Source: Sesamum alatum (taxonomy: Eukaryota; Streptophyta; Magnoliopsida; Lamiales; Pedaliaceae). From it: a stretch of 64,000 bases of DNA. The DNA is taken from NCBI GenBank assembly GCA_034509735.1, contig JACGWO010000005.1, positions 16,543,264 through 16,607,263 on the forward strand, in the 5' to 3' direction. Made by a program: the position numbers and the translations under genes. How positions within the stretch are numbered: position 1 is the first letter of the stretch; each line of letters begins with the position of its first letter. Under the pieces are notes generated by a model. The model was given only the letters and a program-made list of their open reading frames with translations, had not been told where the DNA came from and did not search any database. Of the stretch, positions 20,308 through 31,995 are shown in pieces.

Positions 20308-22271
20308 TCTTAGAATAGGTGACCATGTAGCCAATTTTGGCAGGCGAAATGTAACATATGTCTAGACAATTTCAAGGATTTGATATATTATTCATCAATA
20401 AAGAAGTGAAATTCATTTGGCATTACTTTGTTTGTGTTCACTTTATCTACTTTATACATATCTGTTCACTACGCAAACAAAGCCCACGAACTGAAATCGT
20501 ATTTCGAGGGCTGGGACTACGCTTGGAGGTAGGTCCATGAAATCAGTCCCTTCAAATCAGTCTGAAAATCTCCAAGTCAAGGAGTCTCGAAAATGGGTAC
20601 TGAGATTCCCCTTGAGACTTGCACTAAGCATCTGTTGTCGTATTTGATCGACGGGTGACGAAGGTCGTCTAAGCAGTGTTAGTGGGTTAGCCTGCTAGGC
20701 AGCAGCTGATTGAGGTGACTCGCGGGAACCGCTTTACGGAGGACCTTGAGTAGGGTCGGCTAGGTGTGACGTGTGCTCCCGGTTCCAACAGTACAGGTCA
20801 AGTCCTTTGACTTGAGGAACTGCTGAGTTTACCTGTATATCGGGGTTGTATCTTAGATATGGTGAGAGATTGCCAAGATGCACTTGAGTAGTCATAAGCC
20901 ATGTCTAGTGCACCTCCGGTGTACAGAGTGACAGTAGTTTCCAAGAAAGGATCTGTCTCCTGTCAAAAGGCATTGACAGTTGAGTCTCACATATGGTCTG
21001 TGTCTTGTCCCTAAAATCTGTGGCCACAGTAACTGAACAAAAGGTAAGGTTTCCCTTGCGGCGTTTGGTAAGGACAGACCGACACTTCGGTCCAAAATGT
21101 GTACCTACATTTTCCGTGCCCTAGACCCTAAGTGATGAGACCAAAGACAGAAGGACGAGTGTACTGTTAGAGCCTAAATGTTCATCCCTGAATATTCACC
21201 TAGTCTATAGTGCTGTGGACCGTTGCTAGATGGCCACCCATGGTAACAGGCGGATTCTAGGAATCCGACAAAGTCTAGCTGAAAGGTGAACCTAAAGAGT
21301 CACACACAATCCACACACATTAAGTATTTAATTTAGAATTAAATATTTGGAGAAACGGAATGGTTAAATTGGATTTAATCGGGTCCTTGATTTTCTTGGA
21401 AAGAGTTAATTCCTTTTATTAGATAAAAGGAATTAATCTAATAAATTAGATTTATTAGAAAATTAATTTAATGGGCCTAGGTAAATAGTTATATTTATTG
21501 CACTTTGGAATATTTAAATAGGTTTTAAATATTCCATTAAATTAAATTAATGGTTGAGATTAAAAGGAGATATGGATGGCTAGGATTAATTTGACTAGGT
21601 CAAATTACTACTTTGACTAGGTCAAAATCCTAGTCAAATTAGTCTTCTAGAGTTGGAGTTTGAAGAGGATTAAACTCCTCCTCCATAAATACTCCTAGCC
21701 TTTCACCTTTGGAAGGATGATGAATCTTGAAACACACACACACACACACACACTTCCTCTCCCTCTCCTAATCTCGTCCGCCCTCTCTCTCTTTTCTCTC
21801 CAAGAAAAACATTTTTCTTGTTCTTTTGTTCTTGGAACAATTGAACATAGGAGGATTAATCCCGTTAACCTAATAACGTGTGATTGATCCATCCTCTCCT
21901 AAATACTTGTTCGTTCGCTAGCACGAAGTGCAAGATACGTGGGTGGATTGTGTGTCACAATTTGGAGAGTCTCATATCCGAGATTTTGTGCAAATCGGGG
22001 AATAACGCAAGTACCGGTTAGAAGACCAAAATGACAATCGGTAGGTTCCGATTTATTTTTTTTCCGTCCCTCTTTTATTTTTAATCCTATGGCCTCCATG
22101 ATTCTTGTATGCTTTTAATTCATGAGATACACCAAACAAAGGGGAACTTCAAGGGAACACCCCTTGAACGTATTCTTTATTTTTCGTAAAAGCATGTTTA
22201 AATTTTGTTATTTAAATTTATACCCCGCTTCCGCATTCGCGATATTTCCCGGGACGATCCACAATCTTTCA
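20308..22271 (+). repeat. Shared LTR: 3' LTR of A and 5' LTR of C (alpha, 1.96 kb)
   Basis: Preceded by the polypurine tract of A and followed by the PBS and leader of C, so a single LTR serves both elements. The start reads TCTTAGAATA, with the normal TG changed to TC. It ends ACAATCTTTCA. It contains the conserved U3 block (about 21199-21249), a W-box-like cluster (21591-21637), a TATA-like CATAAATA (21684-21691), an AC run near 21730 and a splice-donor-like GTAGGTT at 22041. Confidence 0.93.
21591..21691 (+). promoter_or_regulatory. Alpha LTR promoter: W-box cluster and TATA-like box
   Basis: TTGAC or GTCAA cores lie at 21591, 21599, 21613, 21621 and 21633. CATAAATA at 21684-21691 replaces the TATAAATA of the 3' copy in C (29763-29770). 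Confidence 0.55.
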
Positions 22272-22272
22272 G

Positions 22273-22291
22273 TGGTATCAGAACCCGGTTC
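22273..22291 (+). other. Element C primer-binding site
   Basis: TGGTATCAGAACCCGGTTC, one base after the LTR; one change (GAG to GAA) from the PBS of B and E. Confidence 0.88.
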
Positions 22292-24306
22292 GGTGTATAG
22301 GCCTAGGGTTTTATATGCGTTTTAAGCATGAAAACGTGGTTTGGCATGTTTTAATTAATTCTTGATTTTATTATTATTAAAGCATGTCGCTTTTCTTGCT
22401 TTTTATTAGTATGATTTTTTGTATTGTTGGATTTTCTATTTTTCTTGGGAAACGGGGGGCAAGAAACGAACAAAATGGAAAAACGCAGCACGTGGCCGTG
22501 CGCACAGGCGAGGCAGACGCGCAGGCAGAGGAGCCTGCGCGCGGCCGCTTGCGCCAGGCGCGCATGACTGCGCGCAGTCAACCTGCCGGATGGCGGCTGG
22601 CCGGGCGCGTGTGCAAACGGGTAGGGAAGCCCGCGCGCGCGTGCCAGGCCAGCGCGCGAGAGCGCGCACGGGGGAGCGCCTCCACACGCGCGCGCCCGGC
22701 TGGCGAACCCTAGGCACGCGCGCGCAGCCGTGCAGTCTGCTGCCGAACAGGCGCGCGCGCAAGCAGGCAAGGGCCTGCGCGCGCCGGACCGGCAGCGGCC
22801 GGCCGCCGTTCTTAGGGTTTTTCCCTATTTTTTTGTTTTAATTTTAATTACTTAATTTTGAAAATTCATTTTTGTTTAATTTTTGCCTATTTTTTAAGAC
22901 ATTATTTTGGTAGGTTGAATTATATTGGATTTGGAATCCCTGGGATAATTTACCTAGAAATAATGAGGAAGGGTCTTCCTAAAACGGGAAAAATGTTATT
23001 ACCAACGGATGTACCATATTTTTCATACGTTACGCATTTATTCTGGCTTGGATAATTGTGATTGGTAATCATGTGTTGTTAGCATGTATTTTGTGTGATT
23101 GGATCATGTGATTATATGCGTTGGATGAAAATGGACGATCACGAGCCCTAGATCGAATGTATGGTTTAATTTTCTGTTGGGCCTGTGTGCCTCTTTTAAT
23201 GCTTTCTCCTTCTCCCTTTCTAGTTGCCTTGGAATAATAAGGCATTCTACCTCCCTCCTTATGTACTCCCCCGGATTTTCGCCGGGGTTTCTATTTTTAA
23301 TATGTAAGGAGAGTAGAGTAGAAGTGAGGTTTTTAATTTTATGTAATTGATGGAGAAGAAGGAAGGTCCACATGGAGAGCCCAGATCGGTGGTTCCAAGG
23401 CGTTTCCATGAAGAGAAGAAAGAGAAAAGAGACCAAGGCCCATCAGAATGATGATTGGGTTACTATTAATGTAATAGTATATGACCACCCCTGGATTGAC
23501 CATAGATCCAATGCAGGCTCAGTGGGTCGCATAGGATTCGGGCTCGTGATCATCCAACAGGGGTGTGCTAGGCTTTCATTTTGCATATGGTTATTATGAT
23601 GGACGAATGGTGTTTTTATTTATCATATAACTGCAATGGGATGCAATTTATTTTCGCATTATGGATGAATGTGTTAATATCTATTTATGAGATCTCGGTC
23701 ATTTACTACTCTCATATTGGTTGGACCAATGTCCAAATACTAGACCCTAGACAAAGTGGACATGGACTCTAGGAGTTCGTCCATGCCTTTCAATCCATGG
23801 CATAGTGAGGAAGCTGATTTAGGTCGATAGCGTGGTCTCACGAGTCGTGGCACGTCTATTGTACTTAAAAGAAGCTGCACTATGTCATGAACAAAAAGTA
23901 GACCGCTGTTACCTGTCTCACGAGTCGTGGAGGTAGCAGTGGGTTTATGGCTCGATTGATTGGGTCGGGTCTAACGCCCGATTAGCATGATTCGCTTGGA
24001 GTTCTCGGGATCATGTGAAAAGGTGAGGCAATAATCTTGGGAATCTCGTGGAACAAGAATGGTATGGCATACCTTCTACAGGATTCTTCCCATGCGAATC
24101 GTAAAAGCGGGGTATGGGAAAATTCGCTGTGGATTCCAAGCCCACTAGGAAAAGGTTTCCCGAAAACAACGTTTGAGAGTACCGTATTTTCGTATATATA
24201 GTGGGAGCATTAAATGACTAAAGACCAAGCATTTAATTATATATATCAAACCTCCGTCTTTTAAATTCTGCTGATCGCGAACTCTATTTTTAAATGTAGA
24301 TTTAAA
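22292..24306 (+). other. Element C leader with GC-rich block
   Basis: The GC-rich block spans about 22486-22810. It includes a 9-bp stem CGCGCAGGC...GCCTGCGCG (22518-22541) and a second hairpin at 22763-22778. CTCACGAGTCGTGG occurs at 23837-23850 and 23917-23930. A splice-acceptor-like AAATGTAG ends at 24299, eight bases before the gag ATG. Ala/Arg-rich open frames on both strands in the GC block are low-complexity artefacts. Confidence 0.85.
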
Positions 24307-25205
24307 ATGTCCAAGAACCCTTTATCAACCATTCTTGAGACCAACAAATTCAATGGAACCAATTACAACGACTGGTTGCACAATCTCAGGATAGTCCTGG
24401 ATTACGAGAACCAAGGCTATGTCATGGACGAGCCTCTCCCTAGGACCTTACCGGAAGGATCCACGCCAGAAGAACGTGTGACGTTCGAGACTTGGCATAA
24501 GGATAACCGGAAGGTCCATAACGTCATACTTGCTTCAATGACGAATGAGATTCAGAAGCAATATGAAAGGCTAGACGATGTCCCTTCCATTATGGCTCGC
24601 CTTAAGGATTGCTATGCAGTCCCGGACCGGCATACTAGGTATGTCGCGACTAAGGCGTTCTTTGGAACTATAATGATAGAAGGATCCTCTGTACAAGAGC
24701 ACGGGGTTAAAATGCTTACCGTGGTGGAAAAGCTCGAGGACCTAAAGGCAGGCCTTGATAATGAGACGTACATAGATGTGATCCTTCAGTCACTCCCACC
24801 CTCCTTCGACCAATTTATTGTCAACTACAATGTAAACGCACTTGAGAAGGGCATTCATGAGTTGATCAATATGTTGGTGCAATACGAGGCAACGACCAAA
24901 AAATCCACGCCTTCTGTATTGTTTGGAGGTGCTTCAACTTCCAAAACAAAAGGCAAGGGTGCCAGACGTTGGAAAAAGAAGAAAGGGAGGGACAAGCGGT
25001 CAAAGCAGCTACGAACACTAAGAGTGTTCCCATTGCCAAAGAGGGAAAAGGCAAAGGAAAGGGAAAGGTTGTCACCAAGCAACAATTGAGGGCACATGAC
25101 ATATGTATCAACTGCCGTGAGAAAGGGCATTGGAAGAGGGAGTGCCCCAAACTCTTCTCGAACCAAGGTATATTTGTGATTGAGGTCAATATGGTCATTA
25201 ATTCT
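24307..25205 (+). pseudogene. Element C gag, frameshifted
   Basis: Starts at ATG 24307 (MSKNPLSTILETNKFNG), the same start as in E and F. The copia capsid-type domain (UBN2 family) covers residues 1 to about 205, with FNGTNYNDW, ASMTNEIQKQYE and LQSLPPSFDQF visible. The Lys-rich tail breaks frame near 25005. In the next frame follow a GKGKGKV basic run and one intact CCHC knuckle, CINCREKGHWKREC (25105-25145). Gag would form the virus-like particle and bind the RNA genome. This is one of the best-preserved gags here, but it cannot make a full gag-pol. Confidence 0.92.
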
Positions 25206-25960
25206 GCCTCTTGGGTATTAGATACCGGCTGTTGAGCTCACATTTACAATGATTTGCAGGTGCTGAAAAGAAGCAGAAAACTGGGTAGCGGGGATATGAT
25301 CCTGAAGCTTGGGAATGGCAAGGCCATCTCGGCAGAAGCAGTAGGATCCGCCACTCTAGTAGTTAGTGACCGTATTAGCATAGAATTAGAGCAAGTTTAT
25401 TATGTACCCAGTATGATTAAAAACATCATTTCCATTCCATTGTTAGACAATAGTGGTTATGAGTTTATGATCAATAAAAATTGCTTTTATTTGATGAGGT
25501 GTGGAATTGCTCATCTACATGGTACACTTAACAATGGGCTCTATATCTTGCAACAAACGAACTTTTATTCTAAATGCTCAACACAAACGTAAAATAGATA
25601 ATAACGGGAACGCACGACTGTGGCACGCTAGGCTAGGTCATATCCCAAGACAGGATGAAAAGATTGGTAGACTCCAAGAATCTAGAGGTAGGGGACATGA
25701 GTGAACTACCAACCTGTGATCCTGTCTAAGAGGGAAAATGACCAAGAAGCCCTTTGTAGGACAAAGGAGGCTTGCCACAGGTCTATTGGACTTGGTCCAT
25801 ACAAACGTATGTGGACCACTAAGGATGCAGGCCCGAGGTGGGTTCTCCTACTTCATAACCTTTACCGATGATCATTCACGGTATGGTTATGTTTACCTGA
25901 TGAGGTATAAGTCTGAAGCTCTTGAGAGGTTTAAAGAATTCTGATTTGAAGTGGAGAACC
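25206..25960 (+). pseudogene. Element C protease and integrase zinc region
   Basis: The protease active site reads VLDTGC (near 25215-25232), but the next codon is TGA (25233-25235) where E has GGA. It continues as KLGNGKAI, YYVPSMIKNI and NKNCFYLM, then a frameshift near 25566. The integrase zinc-binding region HARLGHI lies near 25625, with a damaged CESCL (one base lost near 25719). The first integrase Asp is Asn, HTNVCGP (near 25797-25820). The stop TGA and the Asp-to-Asn change are also found in A. Confidence 0.9.
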
Positions 25961-27060
25961 AAACCAACTGCAAAATTAAAGTCCTACGATCAGACCGAGG
26001 TGAAGAATACCTTAGTACCGTGTTCGTTAATTATCTAAAAGAAAATGGTATAATATCTGAATGGACACCTCCCGGGACACCACAATTGAATGGTGTCTCT
26101 GAAAGGAGGAATCGAACCCTGTTGGACATGGTTCGATCCATGATGAGTTTTACCAAATTGCCATTGTCCTTTTGGGGCTATGCATTGGAAACGGCGGCCA
26201 AGTTGTTAAATTTGGCGCCAACCAGTGTATTGACCCAAACGCCATATGGGATATGGCACGGCAAGCCTACGTCCTACAACTACTTGAAAGTGTGGGGTAG
26301 CCCTGCATATGTCAAGAGGTTAGTGGGAGATAAGCTAGAATCCAGATCTAGCTTATGCAGGTTCGTTGGATACCCTAAAGAAACTGTGGGTTATTACTTT
26401 TATGACCCCTTGGAACAAAAGGTATTTGTTTCAAGGAATGCAGTGTTCTTGGAACAAGGCTTCCCATAGGATATCCAACCTGATGAACTGATCCTTGAGG
26501 AATCAAGTGATGGAAACCAGTCATCAGAGGAAGCCGTGGATTCCTCGCTTAGAGGATTCAGGATAGATACCCGAAGGGCTGACCGACCTCGAGAAGTCCA
26601 ACATGCTAGGCATGAAGGACAGCCTCAGGAACAGCCAGCCCCGGTACCTGAACCACCAGCTCCTATACAGTCAACGCCCACAGTCACCACTGACGTTCCC
26701 GTTCTCCGTAGGTCTACTAGAGAGTCCAGACCTCCAATGAGATATAGCTTTCTACACACGACCGATCTTTTGGAGAACGATCCTAAGACATACGGAGAAG
26801 CGATGTCTGGCATCGACTCCGGGAAATGGCTTAAGGCCATGAAAACCGAAATGGACTCCATGAGCAAGAACCAAGTCTGGAGACTTGTACATCCACCGAA
26901 AAGTGTTAAGCCAATTGGCTGTAAGTGGGTCTACAAGCGCAAACTTGGCGTTGATGGAGAAGTCACAACTTTTAAGGCTAGGCTTGTAGCTAAAGGGTAC
27001 ACTCAACGACCCGGGGTCGATTTGAGGACACCTACTTGCCGGTAGCCATGGCTAAATCCA
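25961..27060 (+). pseudogene. Element C integrase core end and RT start
   Basis: The rest of the integrase: second Asp in RSDRGEE (near 25987), Glu in GVSERRNRT (near 26092-26118), LPLSFWGYALETAAKLLNLA, then the C-terminal part. An in-frame TAG at 26467-26469 interrupts it. The Pro-rich linker (near 26625-26700) leads into RT (GEAMSGIDSGKWLKAMK). A lost T near 27023 shifts the frame at the VDFEDTYSPV motif. The integrase would join the cDNA to the host genome. Confidence 0.9.
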
Positions 27061-28349
27061 TTCTGATCCTGCTCGCCATAGCAGCATGGTATGACTATGA
27101 GATATGGCAGATGGACGTGAAAATGGCCTTCCTCAATAGTTTCGTTGAGGAAGAGATCTATATGGATCAGCCGGAGGGTTTCACGATCGCTGGAGAAGAA
27201 CAGAAGGTCTATCGTCTCCAGAAGTCCATCTATGGCCTCAAACAAGCATCCCAAGTTGGAACATTCGCTTTGATGAAGTGATACGGGACTATGACTTCAT
27301 CAAAAATGAATCCGACCCTTATGTATACAAGAAGGTCAATGGGAGCTCTATAGTGTTCCTAGTGCTTTATGTGGATGACATTCTACTCATAGGTAATGAT
27401 GTTAGAATGTTAGGTGACACAAAAGCATGGTTATCAACCCAGTTTTCCATGAAGGACTTGGGTGAAGCCTCCTACATCCTAGGCATCCAGATTGTCAAGG
27501 GCAGATCTAAAAGGATGTTAGGGCTCACTCAAAACTCGTATATGGAGAAAGTCCTAAAGAGATATCGGATGGACAACTCCAAACGAGGATTCCTTCCCAT
27601 GAGGCATGGGATCAAGTTATCCAAGAAACAGTCCCCGCAGACTGATGAGGTACTTAAAAGGATGAAAGTCATCCCCTATGCTTCTGCCGTAGGTAGCATC
27701 CAATATGCGGTCCACTGCACCAGGCCTGACATTGCTTACGCTTTGAGCGTGAGAGGCAGACATTAGTCTTGTGCAAGAGAGGCACAATAGAATGTTGTTA
27801 AGGGCATCCTTAAGTACCTAAGGAGGACTAAGGAAATGTTCTTAGTCTATGGCAATGGAGAACTCATCCTGGAAGGCTTTAGCGACGCTAGTTTCCAGTC
27901 TGATGACGATGATGCCAAAGTCTCAATCGGGTTACGTATTCAGGCTCAATGGAGGAGTAGTGGCTTGGAAAAGTTCCATGCAAGCAACCACTGCTGACTC
28001 CAACACTGAGGCCGAATACATAGCAGCTTCAGAAGCTGTCAAGGAAGCGGTTTGGATGAGAAACTACATCCAATAGTTGGGTGTGGTGCCTAGCATCACC
28101 GAGCTCGTTGTCATCTTTTGTGATAACAACGGTGCAATAGCGCAAGCAAAGGAACCGAGATCTCATCACCGTTCCAAACACATTCTTAGACGCTACCATC
28201 TTCTAAGAAAAATGGTAGGAAGAGGTGACATTCGGATGGACCGAGTCAACTCAACAGACAACACAGCAGATCCGTTGACAAAGCCTATGTCACAGAGCGC
28301 TCATACGCAACATCTTGAGAAGATGGGGATTAGACATATGGGCGATTAG
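27061..28349 (+). pseudogene. Element C RT and RNase H
   Basis: RT motifs are MDVKMAFLNS (a degraded form of DVKTAFLNG), IYGLKQAS, a frameshift near 27250, then YVDD (27368-27379) and DLGEASYILGIQI. RNase H follows from TRPDIAYAL (near 27721), with [20 protein letters not shown] and DNNGAI. It ends ADPLTKPM...IRHMGD with the stop at 28347-28349. A stop near 27764, a shift near 27918 and a TAG near 28074 break the RNase H part. Together the domains would copy the genomic RNA into DNA and remove RNA from the hybrid. Confidence 0.92.
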
Positions 28350-28359
28350 CTTTAAGGTC

Positions 28360-28370
28360 AAGTGGGAGAT
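28360..28370 (+). other. Element C polypurine tract
   Basis: AAGTGGGAGAT, directly followed by TGTTAGAATA. Confidence 0.9.
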
Positions 28371-30354
28371 TGTTAGAATAGGTGACCATGTAGCCAATCT
28401 GGGCAGGCGAAATGTAACCTATGTCTAGACAATTTCAAGGATTTGATATATTATTCATGAAGAAAGAAGTGAAATTCATTTGGCATTACTTTATTTGTGT
28501 TCACTTTATCTGCTTTATACATATCTGTTCACTACGCAAACAAAGCCCATGGACTGAAAACGTACTTCAGGGACTGGGACTATGTTTGGAGGTAGGTCCA
28601 TGAAATCAGTCCCTCCGAATCAGTCCTGAAATATCCAAGTCAAGGAATCTCGAAAATGGGTACTGAGATTCCCCTTGAGACTTGCACTAAGCATCTGTTA
28701 TCGTATTTGATCGACGGGTGACAAAGGTCGTCTAAGCAGTGTTAGTGGGTTAGCCTGCTAGGGGGCAGCTGACTGAGGTGACTCGCAGGAACCGTCTTAC
28801 GGAGGACCTTGAGTAGGGTCGGCTAGGTATGACGTGTGCTCCCAATTCCAACAGTACAGGTAAAGTCCTTTGACTTGAGAAACTGCTGAATTTACCTGTA
28901 TATCGGGGCTGTATCTTAGATATGGTGAGAGATTGCCAAGATGCACTTGAGTAGTCATAAGCCATGTCTAGTGCACCTCCGGTGTATAGAGTGACAGTAG
29001 TTTCCAAGAAAAAATCTGTCTCCTATCAAAAGGCATTGACAATTGAGTCTCACATATGCTCTGTGTCTTGACCCCTAAAATCTGTGGCCACAGTAACTGA
29101 ACAGAAGGGAAGGTTTCCCTTGCGGCGTTTGGTAAGGACAGATCGACATTTTAGGTCCAAAATGGGTACCTGCATTTTCCGTGCCCTAGACCCTAAGTGG
29201 TGAGACTGAAGACAGAAGGACGAGTGTACTGTTAGAGCCTAAATGTTCATCCCCGAATATTCACCTAGTCTCTAGTATAATGGACCGTTGCTAGATAGCC
29301 ACCCATGGTAACGGGCGGATTCTAGGAATCCGACCAAGTCTAGCTGAAAGGTGAACCTAAAGAGTCACACACAATCCACACACATTAAGTATTTAACTTA
29401 GAATTAAATATTTGGAGAAATGGAATGATTAAATTGGACTTAATCGGGTCCATGATTTTCTTGGAAAGAGTTAATTCCTTTTATTAGATAAAAGGAATTA
29501 ATCTAATAAATTAGATTTATTAGAAAATTAATTCAATGGGCCTAGGATAAATATTTATATTTATTGCCCTTTGGAATATTTTAAATAGGTTTTAAATATT
29601 CCATTAAATTAAATTAATGGTTGAGATTAAAAGGAGAGATGGATGGCTAGGATTAATTTGACTAGGTCAAATTACTACTTTGACTAAGACTTTAACTAGG
29701 TCAAAATCCTAGTCAAATTAGTCTTCTAGAGTTGGAGTTTAAAGAGGATTAAACTCCTCCTCTATAAATACTCCTAGCCTTTCACCTTTGGATGGAATGA
29801 TGAATCTTGAAACACACACACACACACACACACTTCCTCTCCCTCTCCTAATCTCGTCCGCCTCTCTCTCTTTTCTCTCCAAGAAAAACATTTTTCTTGT
29901 TCTTTTGTTCTTGGAACAATTGAACATAGGAGGATTAATCCCGTTAACCTAATAACGTGTGATTGATCCATCCTCTCCTAAATACTTGTTCGTTCGCTAG
30001 CACGGCGTGCAAGATACGTGGGTGGATTATGTGTCACAATTTGTAGAGTCTCATATACGAGATTTGGTGCAAATCAGGGAACAACGCGAGTACCGGTTAG
30101 AAGACGAAAACGACAATCGGTAGGTTCCGATTTATTTTTTTTTTTTCGTCCCTCTTTTATTTTTTAATCCTATGACCTCCATGATTCTTGTATGCTTTTA
30201 ATTCATGAGATACACCGAACACCCGGGAACTTCAAGGGAACACCCCTTGAACGTATTCTTTATTTTTCGTAAAAATATGTTTAAATTTCGTTATTTAAAT
30301 TTATACCGCGCTTCCGCATTCGCGCTATTTCTCGGGACGATCTACAATCTTTCA
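28371..30354 (+). repeat. Element C 3' LTR (alpha, 1.98 kb)
   Basis: TGTTAGAATA to ACAATCTTTCA. Similar throughout to the shared LTR at 20308-22271, with scattered substitutions. W-box-like cores lie at 29658-29716, TATAAATA at 29763-29770 and an AC repeat near 29812-29832. Flanked on the right by AATAG and the CACTA transposase. Confidence 0.94.
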
Positions 30355-30722
30355 AATAGAATGCCCGTGTGTCCTCCATACAAACTGGACACCCCATAAC
30401 ATCGGCGGTACTCTATCCAAACGCCATCCCATAAGCAGGAAGGTCGTTCACTGTCCACATCAATGCGGCATGCATCATGAATGCCTGGTTTGTTGCAGTA
30501 TCATGCGTACGTACACCCACATGCCATAAATTCTGCAACTCCTCGATCAACGGCTCCAAGCATACATCGATAAGACGTTTGGGATTCGATGGGCCAGGGA
30601 TCACCATCGTTAGGAACATATACTCAGACTTCATGCACATTCCCAGTGGGAGATTGTACGGTGTAAGTATCACGGGCCAACATGAGTAAGTTTTACCATA
30701 CTGGCCGTAAGGTGCAAACCCA
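30355..30722 (-). pseudogene. CACTA transposase (TNP2) middle fragment
   Basis: On the minus strand an uninterrupted stretch reads GFAPYGQYGKTYSCWPVI, then LTPYNLP, GMCMKSEYMFLTMVIPGPSN, LWHVGVRTHD and MWTVNDLPAYGM. These are hallmarks of the En/Spm TNP2 (Transposase_21) core. A TGG codon after MAFG has become TAG, and a further stretch (VMGCPVC) follows. The fragment starts at 30722 against a gamma LTR and ends at 30355 against element C. The bases next to the gamma LTR are ACCCA (TGGGT on this strand). They match the TGGGT at 59963-59967, where another TNP2 fragment stops at the preceding codon. Confidence 0.9.
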
Positions 30723-31192
30723 TGAAGGAAAGCGGATCGACACGGGAACGCAGCGGAAGCGCGGTGGAGGTAAAATGTGCGGAATAAAAGAATTTAAATC
30801 GCGTTCATGGGGTGTTCCCTTGAACGTTCCCGGGTTATCGGTGTATAAACGAAGAATATAAACATATATATAATAAATAAGAGTTCGTGGCTATAGAATA
30901 AAGAAGAACCGAGAGCATAAATATAAATCGGAATACCTTCCTCAATTTTGTATTTTGATCGGCTACACGCATTGGTTCCTCCGACGTTCGTCCACACGAG
31001 GTCCCAACGTAGAGACCCTCTAACATAGTCCACACCGCACAGGGAGAGATCTCGTTTTTCATGCTAGAAAAAAACGGATCTAGAGAATGATATCAGAGAA
31101 GAGATTACACTATCAAATTAGTTTTCCTTCTTGATCTTACTTTGTTCTTCAATTGATCCTAGATCAATGAAGCAACAAAGAGGATTTAGAGA

Positions 31193-31242
<50 letters not shown>

Positions 31243-31995
31243 TATGGAGAGTTTTCATCTTTTTCCTAGAAAAAGATGAATAATGAAATTCATCATTCAT
31301 AGGTCTTAGTATATACTCATATATATACATAATTAATGTGATTATTGGAATGTGTCTAGGTTCATCCAAGGATGTCTAGATACATCCCAATCAATCACCA
31401 TCAATTCTTCAATCAAGCTTATCATCTTTTAAGGTATGATCAAATCATACCAAAAGGGAATGGCTTGATTGGAGTTGATTTGTCTCTTACCAAAAGAGAC
31501 AAGTCAACTAACACCTAGCATCCAACATGGCCGATTTTTTGCTCCCTCTAAGGTGGAAATTTTCGGCCATGCTTATTTAGGAAAGAAGTCCAACTTTTTT
31601 CTATTCAATAAATGGAATTAACACACCTCTCGTGTCAAAATTTAACGGACCGGGTTCTACCGTAATCTAATTACGACGAATCTAAAATTTAATTTAATTT
31701 AATTTAATGTCCACTTAAATAATTCCCGTTGATCTTTTAATCCAATTAAAAAGATCCAACATCTCAACTTTCCATATTAATCGATAAATCCTATTTACCG
31801 ATTAAACGAGAGCCTGATACAATATCGGCCCGTCAATCCAATGGACAATCCCTTCAGTAATCGAATTACTTATCATCCTCTGAAATTGACTCCAAGTCAA
31901 TGCCGTCACCTCCTCGGTGATTTTTGTGTGACCCTTTAGGTTCACCCTCAGCTAGACTTGGGCTCGTGTCCAACAGGAGCCCGTCACCATGGGTG
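30723..31995 (-). repeat. Gamma LTR, 3' portion, minus strand
   Basis: Begins TGAAGGAAAGCGGATCG, the reverse complement of the end of the LTR of element D (62152 backwards), and matches it through to the U3 block near CCCGTCACCATGGG. By eye the match is around 90 percent or more. It stops where element E is inserted. It contains a 46-bp (AG)n run at 31195-31240 that is short in D. No gene is seen. Confidence 0.9.
31195..31240 (+). repeat. (AG)n microsatellite
   Basis: Uninterrupted AG dinucleotides inside the gamma LTR. Confidence 0.97.

Larger units (their letters stand above)
22272..30354 (+). mobile_element. Copia element C (alpha): internal region and 3' LTR
   Basis: With the shared LTR at 20308-22271 as its 5' LTR, C is a full-length alpha copy: PBS, GC-rich leader, gag, protease, integrase, RT, RNase H, polypurine tract and 3' LTR. 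Its pol carries frameshifts and substitutions, two of which are shared with A. Beyond its 3' LTR lies the minus-strand CACTA transposase, so the A-C array inserted into, or next to, that gene. The left-side target duplication is not in view. Confidence 0.93.

Noticed and set aside
30413..30673. Minus-strand open frame as an intact small gene
   Set aside because: It is an internal slice of the TNP2 transposase core, open upstream and stopped by a TAG in place of Trp.
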